A stretch of DNA of 64,000 bases, from positions 1 through 64,000 of the forward strand of contig SYLX01000070.1 of NCBI GenBank assembly GCA_005808505.1, given 5' to 3'. Every line of letters begins with the position of its first letter. The first letter of the stretch is position 1. The notes below the pieces were generated by a model that was not told the DNA's origin, ran no database searches, and saw only the letters and a list, made by a program, of their open reading frames with translations. This DNA comes from Bdellovibrionales bacterium (GTDB taxonomy: Bacteria; Bdellovibrionota; Bdellovibrionia; Bdellovibrionales; JAMPXM01). Below, piece by piece: positions 32,344 to 40,047 of this stretch. The position numbers were made by a program, and so were the translations under genes.

Positions 32344-33768
32344 ATGAAAAACTCAAAACCACTTCTCACCCGTCGCGATCTGATCAAACAACTCGGTTTT
32401 GCTGCCTTCATCATGCATCCGCTCCTACGAAGTATGGCCCTTGCTGCTTCGACACCTTTCGCGAACGCACCTCGTTTCGTCATGTTCTTCAAAGGTGCTG
32501 CGTTTCAGCCATCGCAAATGCCGACGAGCCTAGCGGCCATGGCGGGAACTCCGCTCGCATCCCTCCAGCCGCACGCAAATGACTTCATCTTGTTTAAGAA
32601 CATGAACATCCACGGCGGCTCACCGAAGGCCTCTTATCAAGAGGAGCATGGCGCAGGACTTTTCGGCTGCGTTACCGGAAACTCTTTGAAGTACACAAGT
32701 AACGATTCGTACTTCGCGTATACTGATTTTGAATCGATCGATATTCGCATCGCTCGCGAGTACCAAGCGCGTGCTGGTCTCTCGAGTCTGCCGATCTCAA
32801 GTCTGCACATAGGCGGCGGCGCGCATTCGGATGCGGACAGCGTAGGCCTCGGGCAGCGTTACATCTCCTTCCGTAACCGGCAAGCGGGGGATTCGACTTA
32901 TGGAAACGCGATCGAGCCGATTCAAAATGCCGGTCAAGTCTACGACATGCTCATGCAGCGAATTAACTTAATGTGCGCAGGATCATCCAACCAGCCAAAC
33001 GCGGATCAAGCAAAACTTCGCGCAACGCTGGAGCAGAAAAAAAGCGTATTGGATTTGAAGTTAAAAGAAATTCAGGAAGCCCGCTCAAAGTTCGGACTAG
33101 ATTCCGAGCACTCCAAAAAGCTCGACGGACTTCTCGAAGGATGGCGCGAAGCGGAGAAGCTTGTTTCAGCTGAACTTGCCAACCTTGGACAAAATCAAGG
33201 CGGCTCTGGGCAAATGTGTCCGTCGATCACGCGCCCGACCGGAAACGGAACTAAAAAACAAAATTTAGATGAACTCTCGCCCGTTCACGACCAGATGATC
33301 AGCATGGTGCAACTCGCCTTCCAGTGGGATCTCACGCGGGTCGTGGCTTTCACTCTCTCTGGGGCTTCATGCGGACAATACAGCCCGAGCCGCGGCGTGA
33401 ACTCTGCCCATCATTCTCTTGAACATGCAAATAACCTTTCGCAATTAGCAAAAGTCGATGCGTACTACGCCGAAAAGTTTGCGGGCTTACTTAGCGCCCT
33501 TAAGAAAGTTGACGACGGAAACGGGCAAACAGCTCTCTACAACAGCTCGATCGTTTTCGGACAAGAGTGCTGGAGCAGCAGTGGACACTCTCTCAAAGGA
33601 GTTCCGTTCATGCTCGCTGGCCAAGGTGGTGGAAAATTCATGAGCGGAAGAATCGTGGACGCTGGAGGCCGCAACAACAATGATCTTCTCATCTCTTGCT
33701 TGCAGGCTTCAGGCGTTCAGGCTTCGACATTCGGCATGGCGTCGCTTTGCAAAGGACCCATCGTTTAA
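32344..33768 (+). CDS. DUF1552 family protein with Tat-like signal
   Basis: The 474-residue protein starts with TRRDLIKQLGFAAFIMHPLL, a twin-arginine-like signal that would export it folded. The body matches DUF1552: FVMFFKGAAFQPSQMP, DFILFKNMNIHGG, GAGLFGCVTGN, SIDIRIAREYQ, LRATLEQKKSVLDLK, MVQLAFQWDLTRVVAFTLSG and SAHHSLEHA. The fold is related to sulfatase/alkaline-phosphatase-like proteins (DUF1501 relatives). With the upstream cytochrome c lipoprotein it forms a conserved two-gene unit whose substrate is unknown. A strong intrinsic terminator lies 13 bases after the stop. Confidence 0.85.
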   Translation: MKNSKPLLTRRDLIKQLGFAAFIMHPLLRSMALAASTPFANAPRFVMFFKGAAFQPSQMPTSLAAMAGTPLASLQPHANDFILFKNMNIHGGSPKASYQEEHGAGLFGCVTGNSLKYTSNDSYFAYTDFESIDIRIAREYQARAGLSSLPISSLHIGGGAHSDADSVGLGQRYISFRNRQAGDSTYGNAIEPIQNAGQVYDMLMQRINLMCAGSSNQPNADQAKLRATLEQKKSVLDLKLKEIQEARSKFGLDSEHSKKLDGLLEGWREAEKLVSAELANLGQNQGGSGQMCPSITRPTGNGTKKQNLDELSPVHDQMISMVQLAFQWDLTRVVAFTLSGASCGQYSPSRGVNSAHHSLEHANNLSQLAKVDAYYAEKFAGLLSALKKVDDGNGQTALYNSSIVFGQECWSSSGHSLKGVPFMLAGQGGGKFMSGRIVDAGGRNNNDLLISCLQASGVQASTFGMASLCKGPIV

Positions 33769-33780
33769 TTTCAGACTTTC

Positions 33781-33834
33781 CCCTCGGCAAGCGCTAACCC
33801 AACGGGCCCCCATCCCAGCTTGCCGAGGGTTTTT
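33781..33834 (+). terminator. Intrinsic terminator of the DUF1592/DUF1552 operon
   Basis: CCCTCGGCAAGC (33781-33792) pairs perfectly with GCTTGCCGAGGG (33818-33829) across a 25-base loop, followed by TTTTTC. The rest of the gap to 34116 holds only a presumed promoter; I see nothing else in it. Confidence 0.85.
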
Positions 33835-34116
33835 CATTCTTCACGAATCCTCATGTTTCTTAGCGAACAAGAGGTAACTCTACTGATTAAGAGCCGCAAG
33901 CGATGGAGGCACATGCCTTTAACCTTCCGTTAATGGAGGTCGCTCTATTCTCTCTAGGACACCCAAATCTGCAGAGAATCGCTTCTATAACAGGTTATCG
34001 CTGTCTAATCTGTTGACGATCAAGAATGAACTACCTGACGAGATCTACCCCTATTGACGCCAAGCAGACGTTGCCGTCATATAGGGCTGTTCACCGACAA
34101 ACCGAGGAGAACTCGG

Positions 34117-34821
34117 ATGGGAAATTCCCACCAGGCCACATTTCAGACGACGTTTGACCAAGCAGCCGAGTTCCGTGAACTCTGCGTACTGCTCACTCAG
34201 CTCACGCGGGCACACGGAGTACGAACCGTTGCCTTTGACGATCCTAGCCTACGCCACTTTACAGCGCTGAAACATGATCAACGTGTTCAGTGTTTAGATC
34301 TATTGCGTAACTACGTCGACGTTCTAAGCTCGGCTGATAATGAGGGTCTCGACCTCACGGACTCTCCGCTCCTTACGTTCAAAATGATCCGCAAGATGGG
34401 TCTGACAGCGCCCAGCGACATCTTTGATAAGATGACTCGTGACTGCGTCGTTGAACTCTATAATCGCGACAACATTCAGATCTTCCGCAACTTACGCTTC
34501 TTTGAAATTTGCAGTTACACGATTGAAGACATCATTTGCCGAGAATGGTGGAAACTCTATTCTCGAGAAGACGAAATCACTCGCGGCATCTTCGTTTGGG
34601 GGAGCCGGATTTTCAGCCAAGAAGTTTCGCGTACGGTACGACCAGAAATCCCACGCCACGTTTTGCGTGAAAACGAATCCTTCCGACGCTTTGGAATGTA
34701 CGTTGATCTCGATTTCATGACGCCCGTCTATGCAGGCAAGGAAGTATTCGGCGCGATCGTTGTCGAAAAAGCCGAGATCTTTGAAGCTTTGCCGATCTCA
34801 TCGGCGGAAGCCCTGGCGTGA
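34117..34821 (+). CDS. Hypothetical cytoplasmic protein
   Basis: The 234-residue product starts at 34117 after GAGGAGAAC. It is helical and polar in its first part (FDQAAEFRELCVLLTQLTRA, RVQCLDLLRNYVDVL) and richer in aromatic residues later (FFEICSYTIEDIICREWWKLY, FGMYVDLDFMTP). There is no signal peptide. I recognise no family; the repeated short helices followed by a beta end suggest a sensory or adaptor protein. It is convergent with the GNAT-diiron fusion gene and may not be related to it functionally. Confidence 0.65.
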   Translation: MGNSHQATFQTTFDQAAEFRELCVLLTQLTRAHGVRTVAFDDPSLRHFTALKHDQRVQCLDLLRNYVDVLSSADNEGLDLTDSPLLTFKMIRKMGLTAPSDIFDKMTRDCVVELYNRDNIQIFRNLRFFEICSYTIEDIICREWWKLYSREDEITRGIFVWGSRIFSQEVSRTVRPEIPRHVLRENESFRRFGMYVDLDFMTPVYAGKEVFGAIVVEKAEIFEALPISSAEALA

Positions 34822-34865
34822 TCTAAAGAAAACCGGCCGCGCGGCGTGTGCCGCCGACGTCCGGC

Positions 34866-34901
34866 GAATTGACGGGCGAATTGACGGGCGAGTTGATGGA
34901 C
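34866..34901. repeat. Three 12-base tandem repeats
   Basis: GAATTGACGGGC occurs twice exactly, then once as GAGTTGATGGAC, in the 90-base gap between two convergent genes. A GCGGC / GCCGC hairpin precedes them. Confidence 0.85.
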
Positions 34902-34911
34902 CCGCGAATGA

Positions 34912-36279
34912 TCAAGCGGCCGATCGAAGGATGGTGCGCTCCCTCTTCATGCACTCGTCCAAAATTCCTGAGTACATGGCCGCGCATTGTCGAAGGTTCT
35001 GCTCAATCTGCTGCCGCTGCTCTGGACTCAGACCTTCCAGAAGTTCAAAGGCTTTATCCAAATGCCCAACGTCCTCTTCCGAATGAACTTTCAAAAAGTT
35101 TGATGCTTTTTTCCCGTGCGCCGCTTGCACGCGTTCGAAAGCTTTTTGCCCGTAATCAACGGCAATTCCCTCTAAGCAAAGAACGTAACCAAAAAAGGAT
35201 GCAGGTGATCGGAAGAACATCCAGAACACTTGGGATTGGTAGAACCCAGATGTGGATGCAAACTCACTTTGGAGCTCCATACCTAAATGTTTTAGGTCGT
35301 TGGTTAGGAGCAGTTCGTGATTTCTTTCTTCTTTAGCGTGATCCACAAAGCGATGATGAAGTTTATTATCGGGGAATAAAGATCCCGCAAGTGAGATCAG
35401 CCTCGTCGAATTTGAGACGAAGTAGTACGTTTGCGAAAGCCAGTTGGCGTAGAACTCCTTATCCTCCCAAGGAGACTCGACAAGCTTCTGCAGCAAGGGA
35501 GCTGTGGCTTCGCGATAGATTTCCATCATTGTCGCGCTTTTCATTTGAACTCCTTGAGATTTGGGCTGAACCGCTTGAAGCGAATGTGCATGAGTCTGGA
35601 CGTGGGTCACTTGCGTCGTATCAATCCGATCTTTCCAAAGCTGATCGACGAACTCGCGCGTAACTCCGTCTGGATGCGATTTCACTTCCTCTTTTGAGCA
35701 AGCCATGAGGCTGCAAAAATAATCGTACTTCGTGATCTGCTCTTGATACGTGCGAAAGCCCAACCGGTCCCCGATCTTATCGACCCCGATATCGGTTCTC
35801 GGCGTTCCGACGACGGCATCGTATCCCGACGCTTGCATCACGCGTTGACCTAACGAGACAAGAATATCGGCCCACGCGGTGCCTGAAAGCGACTTACGCC
35901 ACTGGGGATTGACGGTAAGATACTCCATACTCATCAATCTGATGCATCCAGCATTGGCTAATTTTTGGAGAGCCGAATCTTCAATGCCAGCGAAGTAAGA
36001 ATGCTCCCGGTCGCTACGAGCAGAAAGATCAAAGAAGGTGTAGAGATGCATCCCGACTAGCTCATGATTTCGATCGAGGATGCAGGCCGCGATGTCTTGG
36101 CGAAAGAATTCATCGGGGTTGAGGGCTTCAGCCTGATTCACCTTCTTAAAGACGGCATACCAAACTTCTCGCCATAGAGAGTAGGCCCGATTGCGAAGTT
36201 CAAGTTCGTCTTGTTTCGTCGAAAAGCCGCCAAGAGAGATGATCCGATATTGAAACGACTTGTTTTCAACCAGCTTCAT
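34912..36279 (-). CDS. GNAT acyltransferase fused to haem-oxygenase-like di-iron domain
   Basis: The 455-residue protein has two parts. Residues 1-210 look like a GNAT/autoinducer-synthase-type acyltransferase: RNRAYSLWREVWY, an acidic EFFRQDIAACILD, VGMHLYTFFDL, MEYLTVNPQWR and a final DRLGFRTYQ. Residues of about 245-450 are a helical bundle of the haem-oxygenase-like di-iron (TenA/PqqC-related) class, with HHRFVDHAKEERNHELLL, LCLEGIAVDYG and KVHSEEDVGHLDKAFE, where the E..H, E and H...D..H ligands fall in register. I infer acylation followed by an oxidation on one chain, making a small molecule. GAGGAC precedes the ATG, and a 19-base dyad lies 34 bases upstream. Substrates unknown. Confidence 0.65.
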   Translation of the reverse strand: MKLVENKSFQYRIISLGGFSTKQDELELRNRAYSLWREVWYAVFKKVNQAEALNPDEFFRQDIAACILDRNHELVGMHLYTFFDLSARSDREHSYFAGIEDSALQKLANAGCIRLMSMEYLTVNPQWRKSLSGTAWADILVSLGQRVMQASGYDAVVGTPRTDIGVDKIGDRLGFRTYQEQITKYDYFCSLMACSKEEVKSHPDGVTREFVDQLWKDRIDTTQVTHVQTHAHSLQAVQPKSQGVQMKSATMMEIYREATAPLLQKLVESPWEDKEFYANWLSQTYYFVSNSTRLISLAGSLFPDNKLHHRFVDHAKEERNHELLLTNDLKHLGMELQSEFASTSGFYQSQVFWMFFRSPASFFGYVLCLEGIAVDYGQKAFERVQAAHGKKASNFLKVHSEEDVGHLDKAFELLEGLSPEQRQQIEQNLRQCAAMYSGILDECMKRERTILRSAA

Positions 36280-36312
36280 CCGAATGTCCTCTTCATATAG
36301 ACTTTTCGGATA

Positions 36313-36331
36313 CTCAACATTATTTGTTGAG
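36313..36331. promoter_or_regulatory. Operator-like dyad upstream of the GNAT-diiron gene
   Basis: CTCAACA and TGTTGAG are perfect inverted repeats around a five-base AT-rich centre, 34 bases before the start codon. The size and symmetry fit a dimeric regulator. Confidence 0.5.
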
Positions 36332-36435
36332 GTTTATAACTGTCCCAGCTTTAGAGGCTCCTAGCTCATGGCTCATTTCAATTGGCTCAAAGAGAGAGGA
36401 CTTCGGTTAAGTTGGCCCGCCACGCATTTAACTTG

Positions 36436-37806
36436 TCATTTGCCGTTGAGCACATTTTGCCCTTTCCGAGACTGATCAATCGACTCGCCAAGAACCCGCA
36501 TCGCTTCTTGAGGCGCATGGAAGCCCATTGAATTTTCTGCTTCGACAAAATCCAAAAGAAATTGCGCCTGGCGCTGATGATTTTGCGCCTCCTTGAGGGT
36601 CATCTCGCCGGTCCCATTTGCTTTGGCGACCTTGATGTCCTTGATTAAATCTATCAAGGCATTCATGGCGGTGTTCCGTAAATTAAACGTGTTTGTCTGA
36701 ATGACGTCGACTTTAGCGCGTAAATCAGCTTCAGACGAGCGATGACACGTCTGACAAGCTCGATTGATATTGAGAAGTGGCGATCGGACGTGATGATCAG
36801 AAATTTTCATCGCGCCCTCTCTGATGTAGGGCATATGGCAGTCGGTGCAAGAAACGCCCGAACGCGCGTGGACCCCTTGCGAGTACATTTCAAACTCGGG
36901 ATGCTGCGCTTTGAGAACAGGTGCACCGGTCTCCGCGTGAAACCAATCTTTGTGGCCGTTTTCTTGGTAGTTGGCCAGGATGTCCGTTGCTTTCAGCCCT
37001 TTTTCCCAAGGATACGTCAGCCTTTTTTCAGGACCTTTAAAGTAGTATTCTACGTGGCATTGGGCACATACGAAGGTGCGCTTCTCCTGATGAGTCGCAT
37101 CGCGATTGACATCGAAGTCGAGCTTTCCTTCCAACGCTTTCACTTTTTTTATTCCTTCCATGAAGCCTGGGCGAGTCACCCGTAACTGCATCGTCTGGGA
37201 GTCGTGACAATCGATGCAGGAGACAGGGTGAGAAACATGCTTTACGGCCTCGGTGAATGGCATTTGATTCATCTTTTCAAAGCCTTTTATCAAGTCGCCA
37301 TCGCCAAGCTTCTTGTAGGGGACGTAGACCGAGCCGTGACAATGAATGCACGTCCCCGGCTGCTTCGCCGCCTGCTGACGCTGGGTGAAGATTTGATCGG
37401 TCAACATGTGGAAGTGCCCGCGTTCTTCTCGAAAATCGACCGAGAACGGATAACCAGCCCACATTGTTTTTAGGCGTGGATCTTCATCGAGCCTACTTTG
37501 AGCGACCACGCTTCTGGGATCAGCCTCGGTTGGCGCCCGGGGTACAGCCTCACTACCGCCGTATTTCGTACGAACTTGGTCAACCGTCTTCAGATAGCTG
37601 TCATATTGAAGTGGAAAGTTTTTGCCCCAAATTGCAGGATCAACGGTTTCTTCCGTCAATTCTACAACGCGGTAAAAGGGTTTTTTGCCTTCTTGCTTCT
37701 TCTCCATGATGTCGATCGTGAGCGCGATGATTCCAATCCCTGCGAGGAGACCAGCTAAACCGAACGCAAAAAATAGCCCAAGTTTTTTAGTTCTCATGCT
37801 TGCCAT
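36436..37806 (-). CDS. nrfA: Cytochrome c552 nitrite reductase, catalytic subunit
   Basis: The 456-residue protein has an N-terminal signal anchor and five haem c sites: CIHCH (153-157), CIDCH, CAQCH, CTDCH and CQTCH. Surrounding sequence is that of NrfA: RLKTMWAGYPFSVDFREERGH, QCHVEYYF, and the HPEFEMYSQGVHARSGVSC block with KISDHHVRSPL. NrfA reduces nitrite to ammonium with six electrons in the periplasm. The first, catalytic haem site is CxxCH, not the usual CxxCK, which defines the less common variant known from some other bacteria. I start at 37806, after GAGGAG. It is the second gene of an nrfHA operon, 17 bases after nrfH. Confidence 0.93.
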   Translation of the reverse strand: MASMRTKKLGLFFAFGLAGLLAGIGIIALTIDIMEKKQEGKKPFYRVVELTEETVDPAIWGKNFPLQYDSYLKTVDQVRTKYGGSEAVPRAPTEADPRSVVAQSRLDEDPRLKTMWAGYPFSVDFREERGHFHMLTDQIFTQRQQAAKQPGTCIHCHGSVYVPYKKLGDGDLIKGFEKMNQMPFTEAVKHVSHPVSCIDCHDSQTMQLRVTRPGFMEGIKKVKALEGKLDFDVNRDATHQEKRTFVCAQCHVEYYFKGPEKRLTYPWEKGLKATDILANYQENGHKDWFHAETGAPVLKAQHPEFEMYSQGVHARSGVSCTDCHMPYIREGAMKISDHHVRSPLLNINRACQTCHRSSEADLRAKVDVIQTNTFNLRNTAMNALIDLIKDIKVAKANGTGEMTLKEAQNHQRQAQFLLDFVEAENSMGFHAPQEAMRVLGESIDQSRKGQNVLNGK

Positions 37807-37823
37807 AACACTCCTCGAAGCTT

Positions 37824-38273
37824 CTATTCCAAATGTCCAACAGTGCTGTGACATCGGACGCACGAAAATGGTTCATTCTCAGTTGTCACATCGATCTGAT
37901 GAACAACATCAGTGTGACACTTACGGCAGGACTGCTCGGTGATTGCACCGTTTCTCTTGGTGATCTGAATCGGCTCATGAAAGTTGCCCGTGGTAAAGGC
38001 AACTGAGTGGTTCCATCCATTGAGAGCTTTTGTGAAATACTTGTTCACCACGCCCTTTGGCGTGTGACAGTCGTTGCAGACCGCAACGGCGTGGTGACTT
38101 GATTTTGTCCAAGCGTTGAAGTGATTCGCCATCACGTGGCAGTTCATGCACGCCTTCGGATCATTCGTCATGTATGCGGCACCATGGGCGTAGAAAAAGG
38201 TGTAGCCACCGATGCCCATCAGAAGACATACGCCAAACAGGGCTAGAATTTTTAGTACCGAATCTGCGCTCAT
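37824..38273 (-). CDS. nrfH: Membrane tetrahaem quinol dehydrogenase of nitrite reductase
   Basis: The 149-residue protein has one membrane helix (ILALFGVCLLMGIGGYTFF) followed by four haem c sites: CMNCH, CNDCH, CRKCH and CVRCH. This is the NapC/NirT-type subunit NrfH, which takes electrons from menaquinol and passes them to NrfA. The phrase ACMNCHVMANHFNAW and the HTPKGVVNKYF segment are family hallmarks. I start at the ATG at 38273; an in-frame TTG at 38348 is possible but less likely. The operon order nrfH-nrfA is standard. Regulation by an FNR- or NarL-like protein is expected, but I see no clear binding site. Confidence 0.93.
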   Translation of the reverse strand: MSADSVLKILALFGVCLLMGIGGYTFFYAHGAAYMTNDPKACMNCHVMANHFNAWTKSSHHAVAVCNDCHTPKGVVNKYFTKALNGWNHSVAFTTGNFHEPIQITKRNGAITEQSCRKCHTDVVHQIDVTTENEPFSCVRCHSTVGHLE

Positions 38274-38504
38274 CTCTTTCGAACCTCTACCAAGTTCAAT
38301 TCGATGACCAGTAGTCACAGTCGGCTTTTCAGTATTTAATAAACTCAAACGGGAATGTTGAAATCGCGTTAAACATGTGCCGTTTAGTCACTCTCAGTTG
38401 AGCTAAATGTCTCAGCCTGAGTCGATCAAACCTAGACAGTTCGCGGGGAATTTTTCGTGTTGGGATCAAATGAATCCAACGCGAACGACTTAAATCTCGG
38501 AATA

Positions 38505-38604
38505 TGACCCCTTCGTCCCCAAAACATACAATTCCTTAACGAAACTTCCGAAAGAGAGTGGGGATGCTCTCAGCATGTCGAGTTAATGCGCGAAGAAGGG
38601 GTCA
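38505..38604 (+). promoter_or_regulatory. Long-range inverted repeat that covers the ribosome site of the gene at 38609
   Basis: TGACCCCTTC (38505-38514) is exactly complementary to GAAGGGGTCA (38595-38604), and the second arm is the ribosome site. The 80-base loop has its own GAGAG / CTCTC hairpin. Further upstream in this 335-base divergent gap with nrfH, a GTTGGgAT / ATCCAAC dyad sits at about 38459-38480. This suggests translation control by RNA folding. Confidence 0.5.
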
Positions 38605-38608
38605 AACA

Positions 38609-39292
38609 ATGAGGTCAACAAGACAACTCTCGATGTTCGTCCACCTTGCGATGCTAGTTGTTCCAATGATGTTTGTTTCGCTAGAAGCATCAGCTGCCCG
38701 CACCCTCCGAGTCGCGTCCTATCCCGTGCGATACATCTTTGAGTACAATTCGACTCCGCTCCATGTCTGTAACACCGGTGAGCGCATGGGCGCGATGATC
38801 TCGTACATGATGAGCTTTACGAACCTCTCCTCGATTCCGCAAACGATCACCGTCACGACCCTTCCTGGTAGCTACGGCGGAGCGGTAACGAACTCCTGTG
38901 GAGCATGGCCAGATCAGAGGTTCTCTCATTGCTTTGAAGACAACTCAGGTAACGTGGCCAACGGCGCAACGGGTGTTAATCCGACGACGAAAATCATTCC
39001 TGCAAACGGCACCATCGGTTACCGCTTTGTTGCCGTGGCTTGGTCGCCCTTCGGGAATACTTGTGGTACAGGCCATAATCACGGCGACTTCTTTATGTCG
39101 ATTTCTTTCGAAGTCAAAGTAAACGAAGATCGGGGCGCCATTCAAGGGACGCTTGTTCCAATGCTCGATGCGCCTGTTCCAGGTGGTCAGGCTTGCGGAA
39201 TCAGTCTTCCGCCCACGCCGATCTGTAACCCGATTCTCGATCGTCAGCGTTCAACGGTTCCGCTCCCGATCAATGGCGGTCGGCCGTTTTGA
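38609..39292 (+). CDS. Secreted hypothetical protein
   Basis: The 227-residue product starts at 38609 after AAGGGG and has a signal peptide (MRSTRQLSMFVHLAMLVVP, cleavage ASA-A). The mature domain is beta-rich and resembles a surface immunoglobulin-like fold: YPVRYIFEYNSTPLHVC, MISYMMSFTNLSSIPQTITVTT, IPANGTIGYRFVAVAW, then GTGHNHGDFFMSISFEVKV. The HNHGD segment could bind a metal. A Pro-rich Cys-containing tail follows. Family unknown. The leader just upstream can fold over its ribosome site, so its expression may respond to an RNA switch. Confidence 0.75.
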   Translation: MRSTRQLSMFVHLAMLVVPMMFVSLEASAARTLRVASYPVRYIFEYNSTPLHVCNTGERMGAMISYMMSFTNLSSIPQTITVTTLPGSYGGAVTNSCGAWPDQRFSHCFEDNSGNVANGATGVNPTTKIIPANGTIGYRFVAVAWSPFGNTCGTGHNHGDFFMSISFEVKVNEDRGAIQGTLVPMLDAPVPGGQACGISLPPTPICNPILDRQRSTVPLPINGGRPF

Positions 39293-39303
39293 AACGTCGA
39301 ATG

Positions 39304-40047
39304 TTAGTTCGCTTCGGCACCATCCGATATCAAACGAATCTCTTTTTGATCGTTGATGCTCCAGACATCAACGCGTCCGCTATTCCCTAAAGGCATCACG
39401 ACAAGAATTTCGAAGCCAGTCTCATCGGCTGTGCAACCTTTCTTGCAGTACGTTTCGTAGTCAGAAAGGCGTACGCTCTCAACGCGCTCATCGTATTTAA
39501 AAACCTCGCCGAGTTCGTTAGCCGCATCGTTGATATACGAATCTGTATCTAGGCGAGTTGGATCTTCTCGGAACTCCTCGGAGTCGCTATAGCTTGAAGG
39601 TCTAAAAGCGGCAACAAAACCAATTTTATATTTGATAAGCGGCTCATTAGGCCGCCACCCAATCGCTTTCAGATCGGTGGAATAGCGTTTGTATTCCGCG
39701 TGGAATGCTTTTTGTCCTGAGTAAAATGACGCGAGCGCCATTTTGGCTTCTGAGCGCCGCTCGCGTAGCTGTTCGTCAGTCAAGGTCTGCTTCTTCAACT
39801 GCTGATCTTCATCGAGACGCTTAACTCTTGAAATCTCCGCGGGATTAGACGCCGCCTGTTCCGATTTGGATGCCATCGGCCCAACCCCAATGACTTCTTG
39901 AGCCGATGTCTGAGTTGATCCGTCTTCGGGAAGAGGCTGAGCTGACCGCTGGAAGAAGTAAAAAAGGGCGAACACGAGGATCACCACGATCATGATTCCA
40001 ATTTTCTGCCGACGATGTCTTGCTAACGATAAACGCGCAGGTCTCAC
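39304..40047 (-). CDS. Membrane-anchored protein with pilin-like head domain
   Basis: The 247-residue protein starts at GTG 40047, whose bases overlap the stop of the GH114-like gene, so translation is coupled. A basic head (RLSLARHRRQK) leads into one membrane helix (IGIMIVVILVFALFYFF), not a prepilin helix. After a Gln/Ser-rich linker comes RRSEAKMALASFYSGQKAFHAEYKRYSTDLKAIG, which matches the start of the head domain of type IV pilin-like proteins, and then YKIGFVAAF and YCKKGCTAD. It therefore looks like a pilin head on a new stalk. It is the last gene of the operon that begins at 42668. Confidence 0.75.
   Translation of the reverse strand: MRPARLSLARHRRQKIGIMIVVILVFALFYFFQRSAQPLPEDGSTQTSAQEVIGVGPMASKSEQAASNPAEISRVKRLDEDQQLKKQTLTDEQLRERRSEAKMALASFYSGQKAFHAEYKRYSTDLKAIGWRPNEPLIKYKIGFVAAFRPSSYSDSEEFREDPTRLDTDSYINDAANELGEVFKYDERVESVRLSDYETYCKKGCTADETGFEILVVMPLGNSGRVDVWSINDQKEIRLISDGAEAN

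Noticed and set aside
34848-35336. Plus-strand frame with ELTGELTGEL repeat
   Set aside because: It lies antisense to the GNAT-diiron fusion gene; the repeat is the 12-base tandem repeat read as protein.
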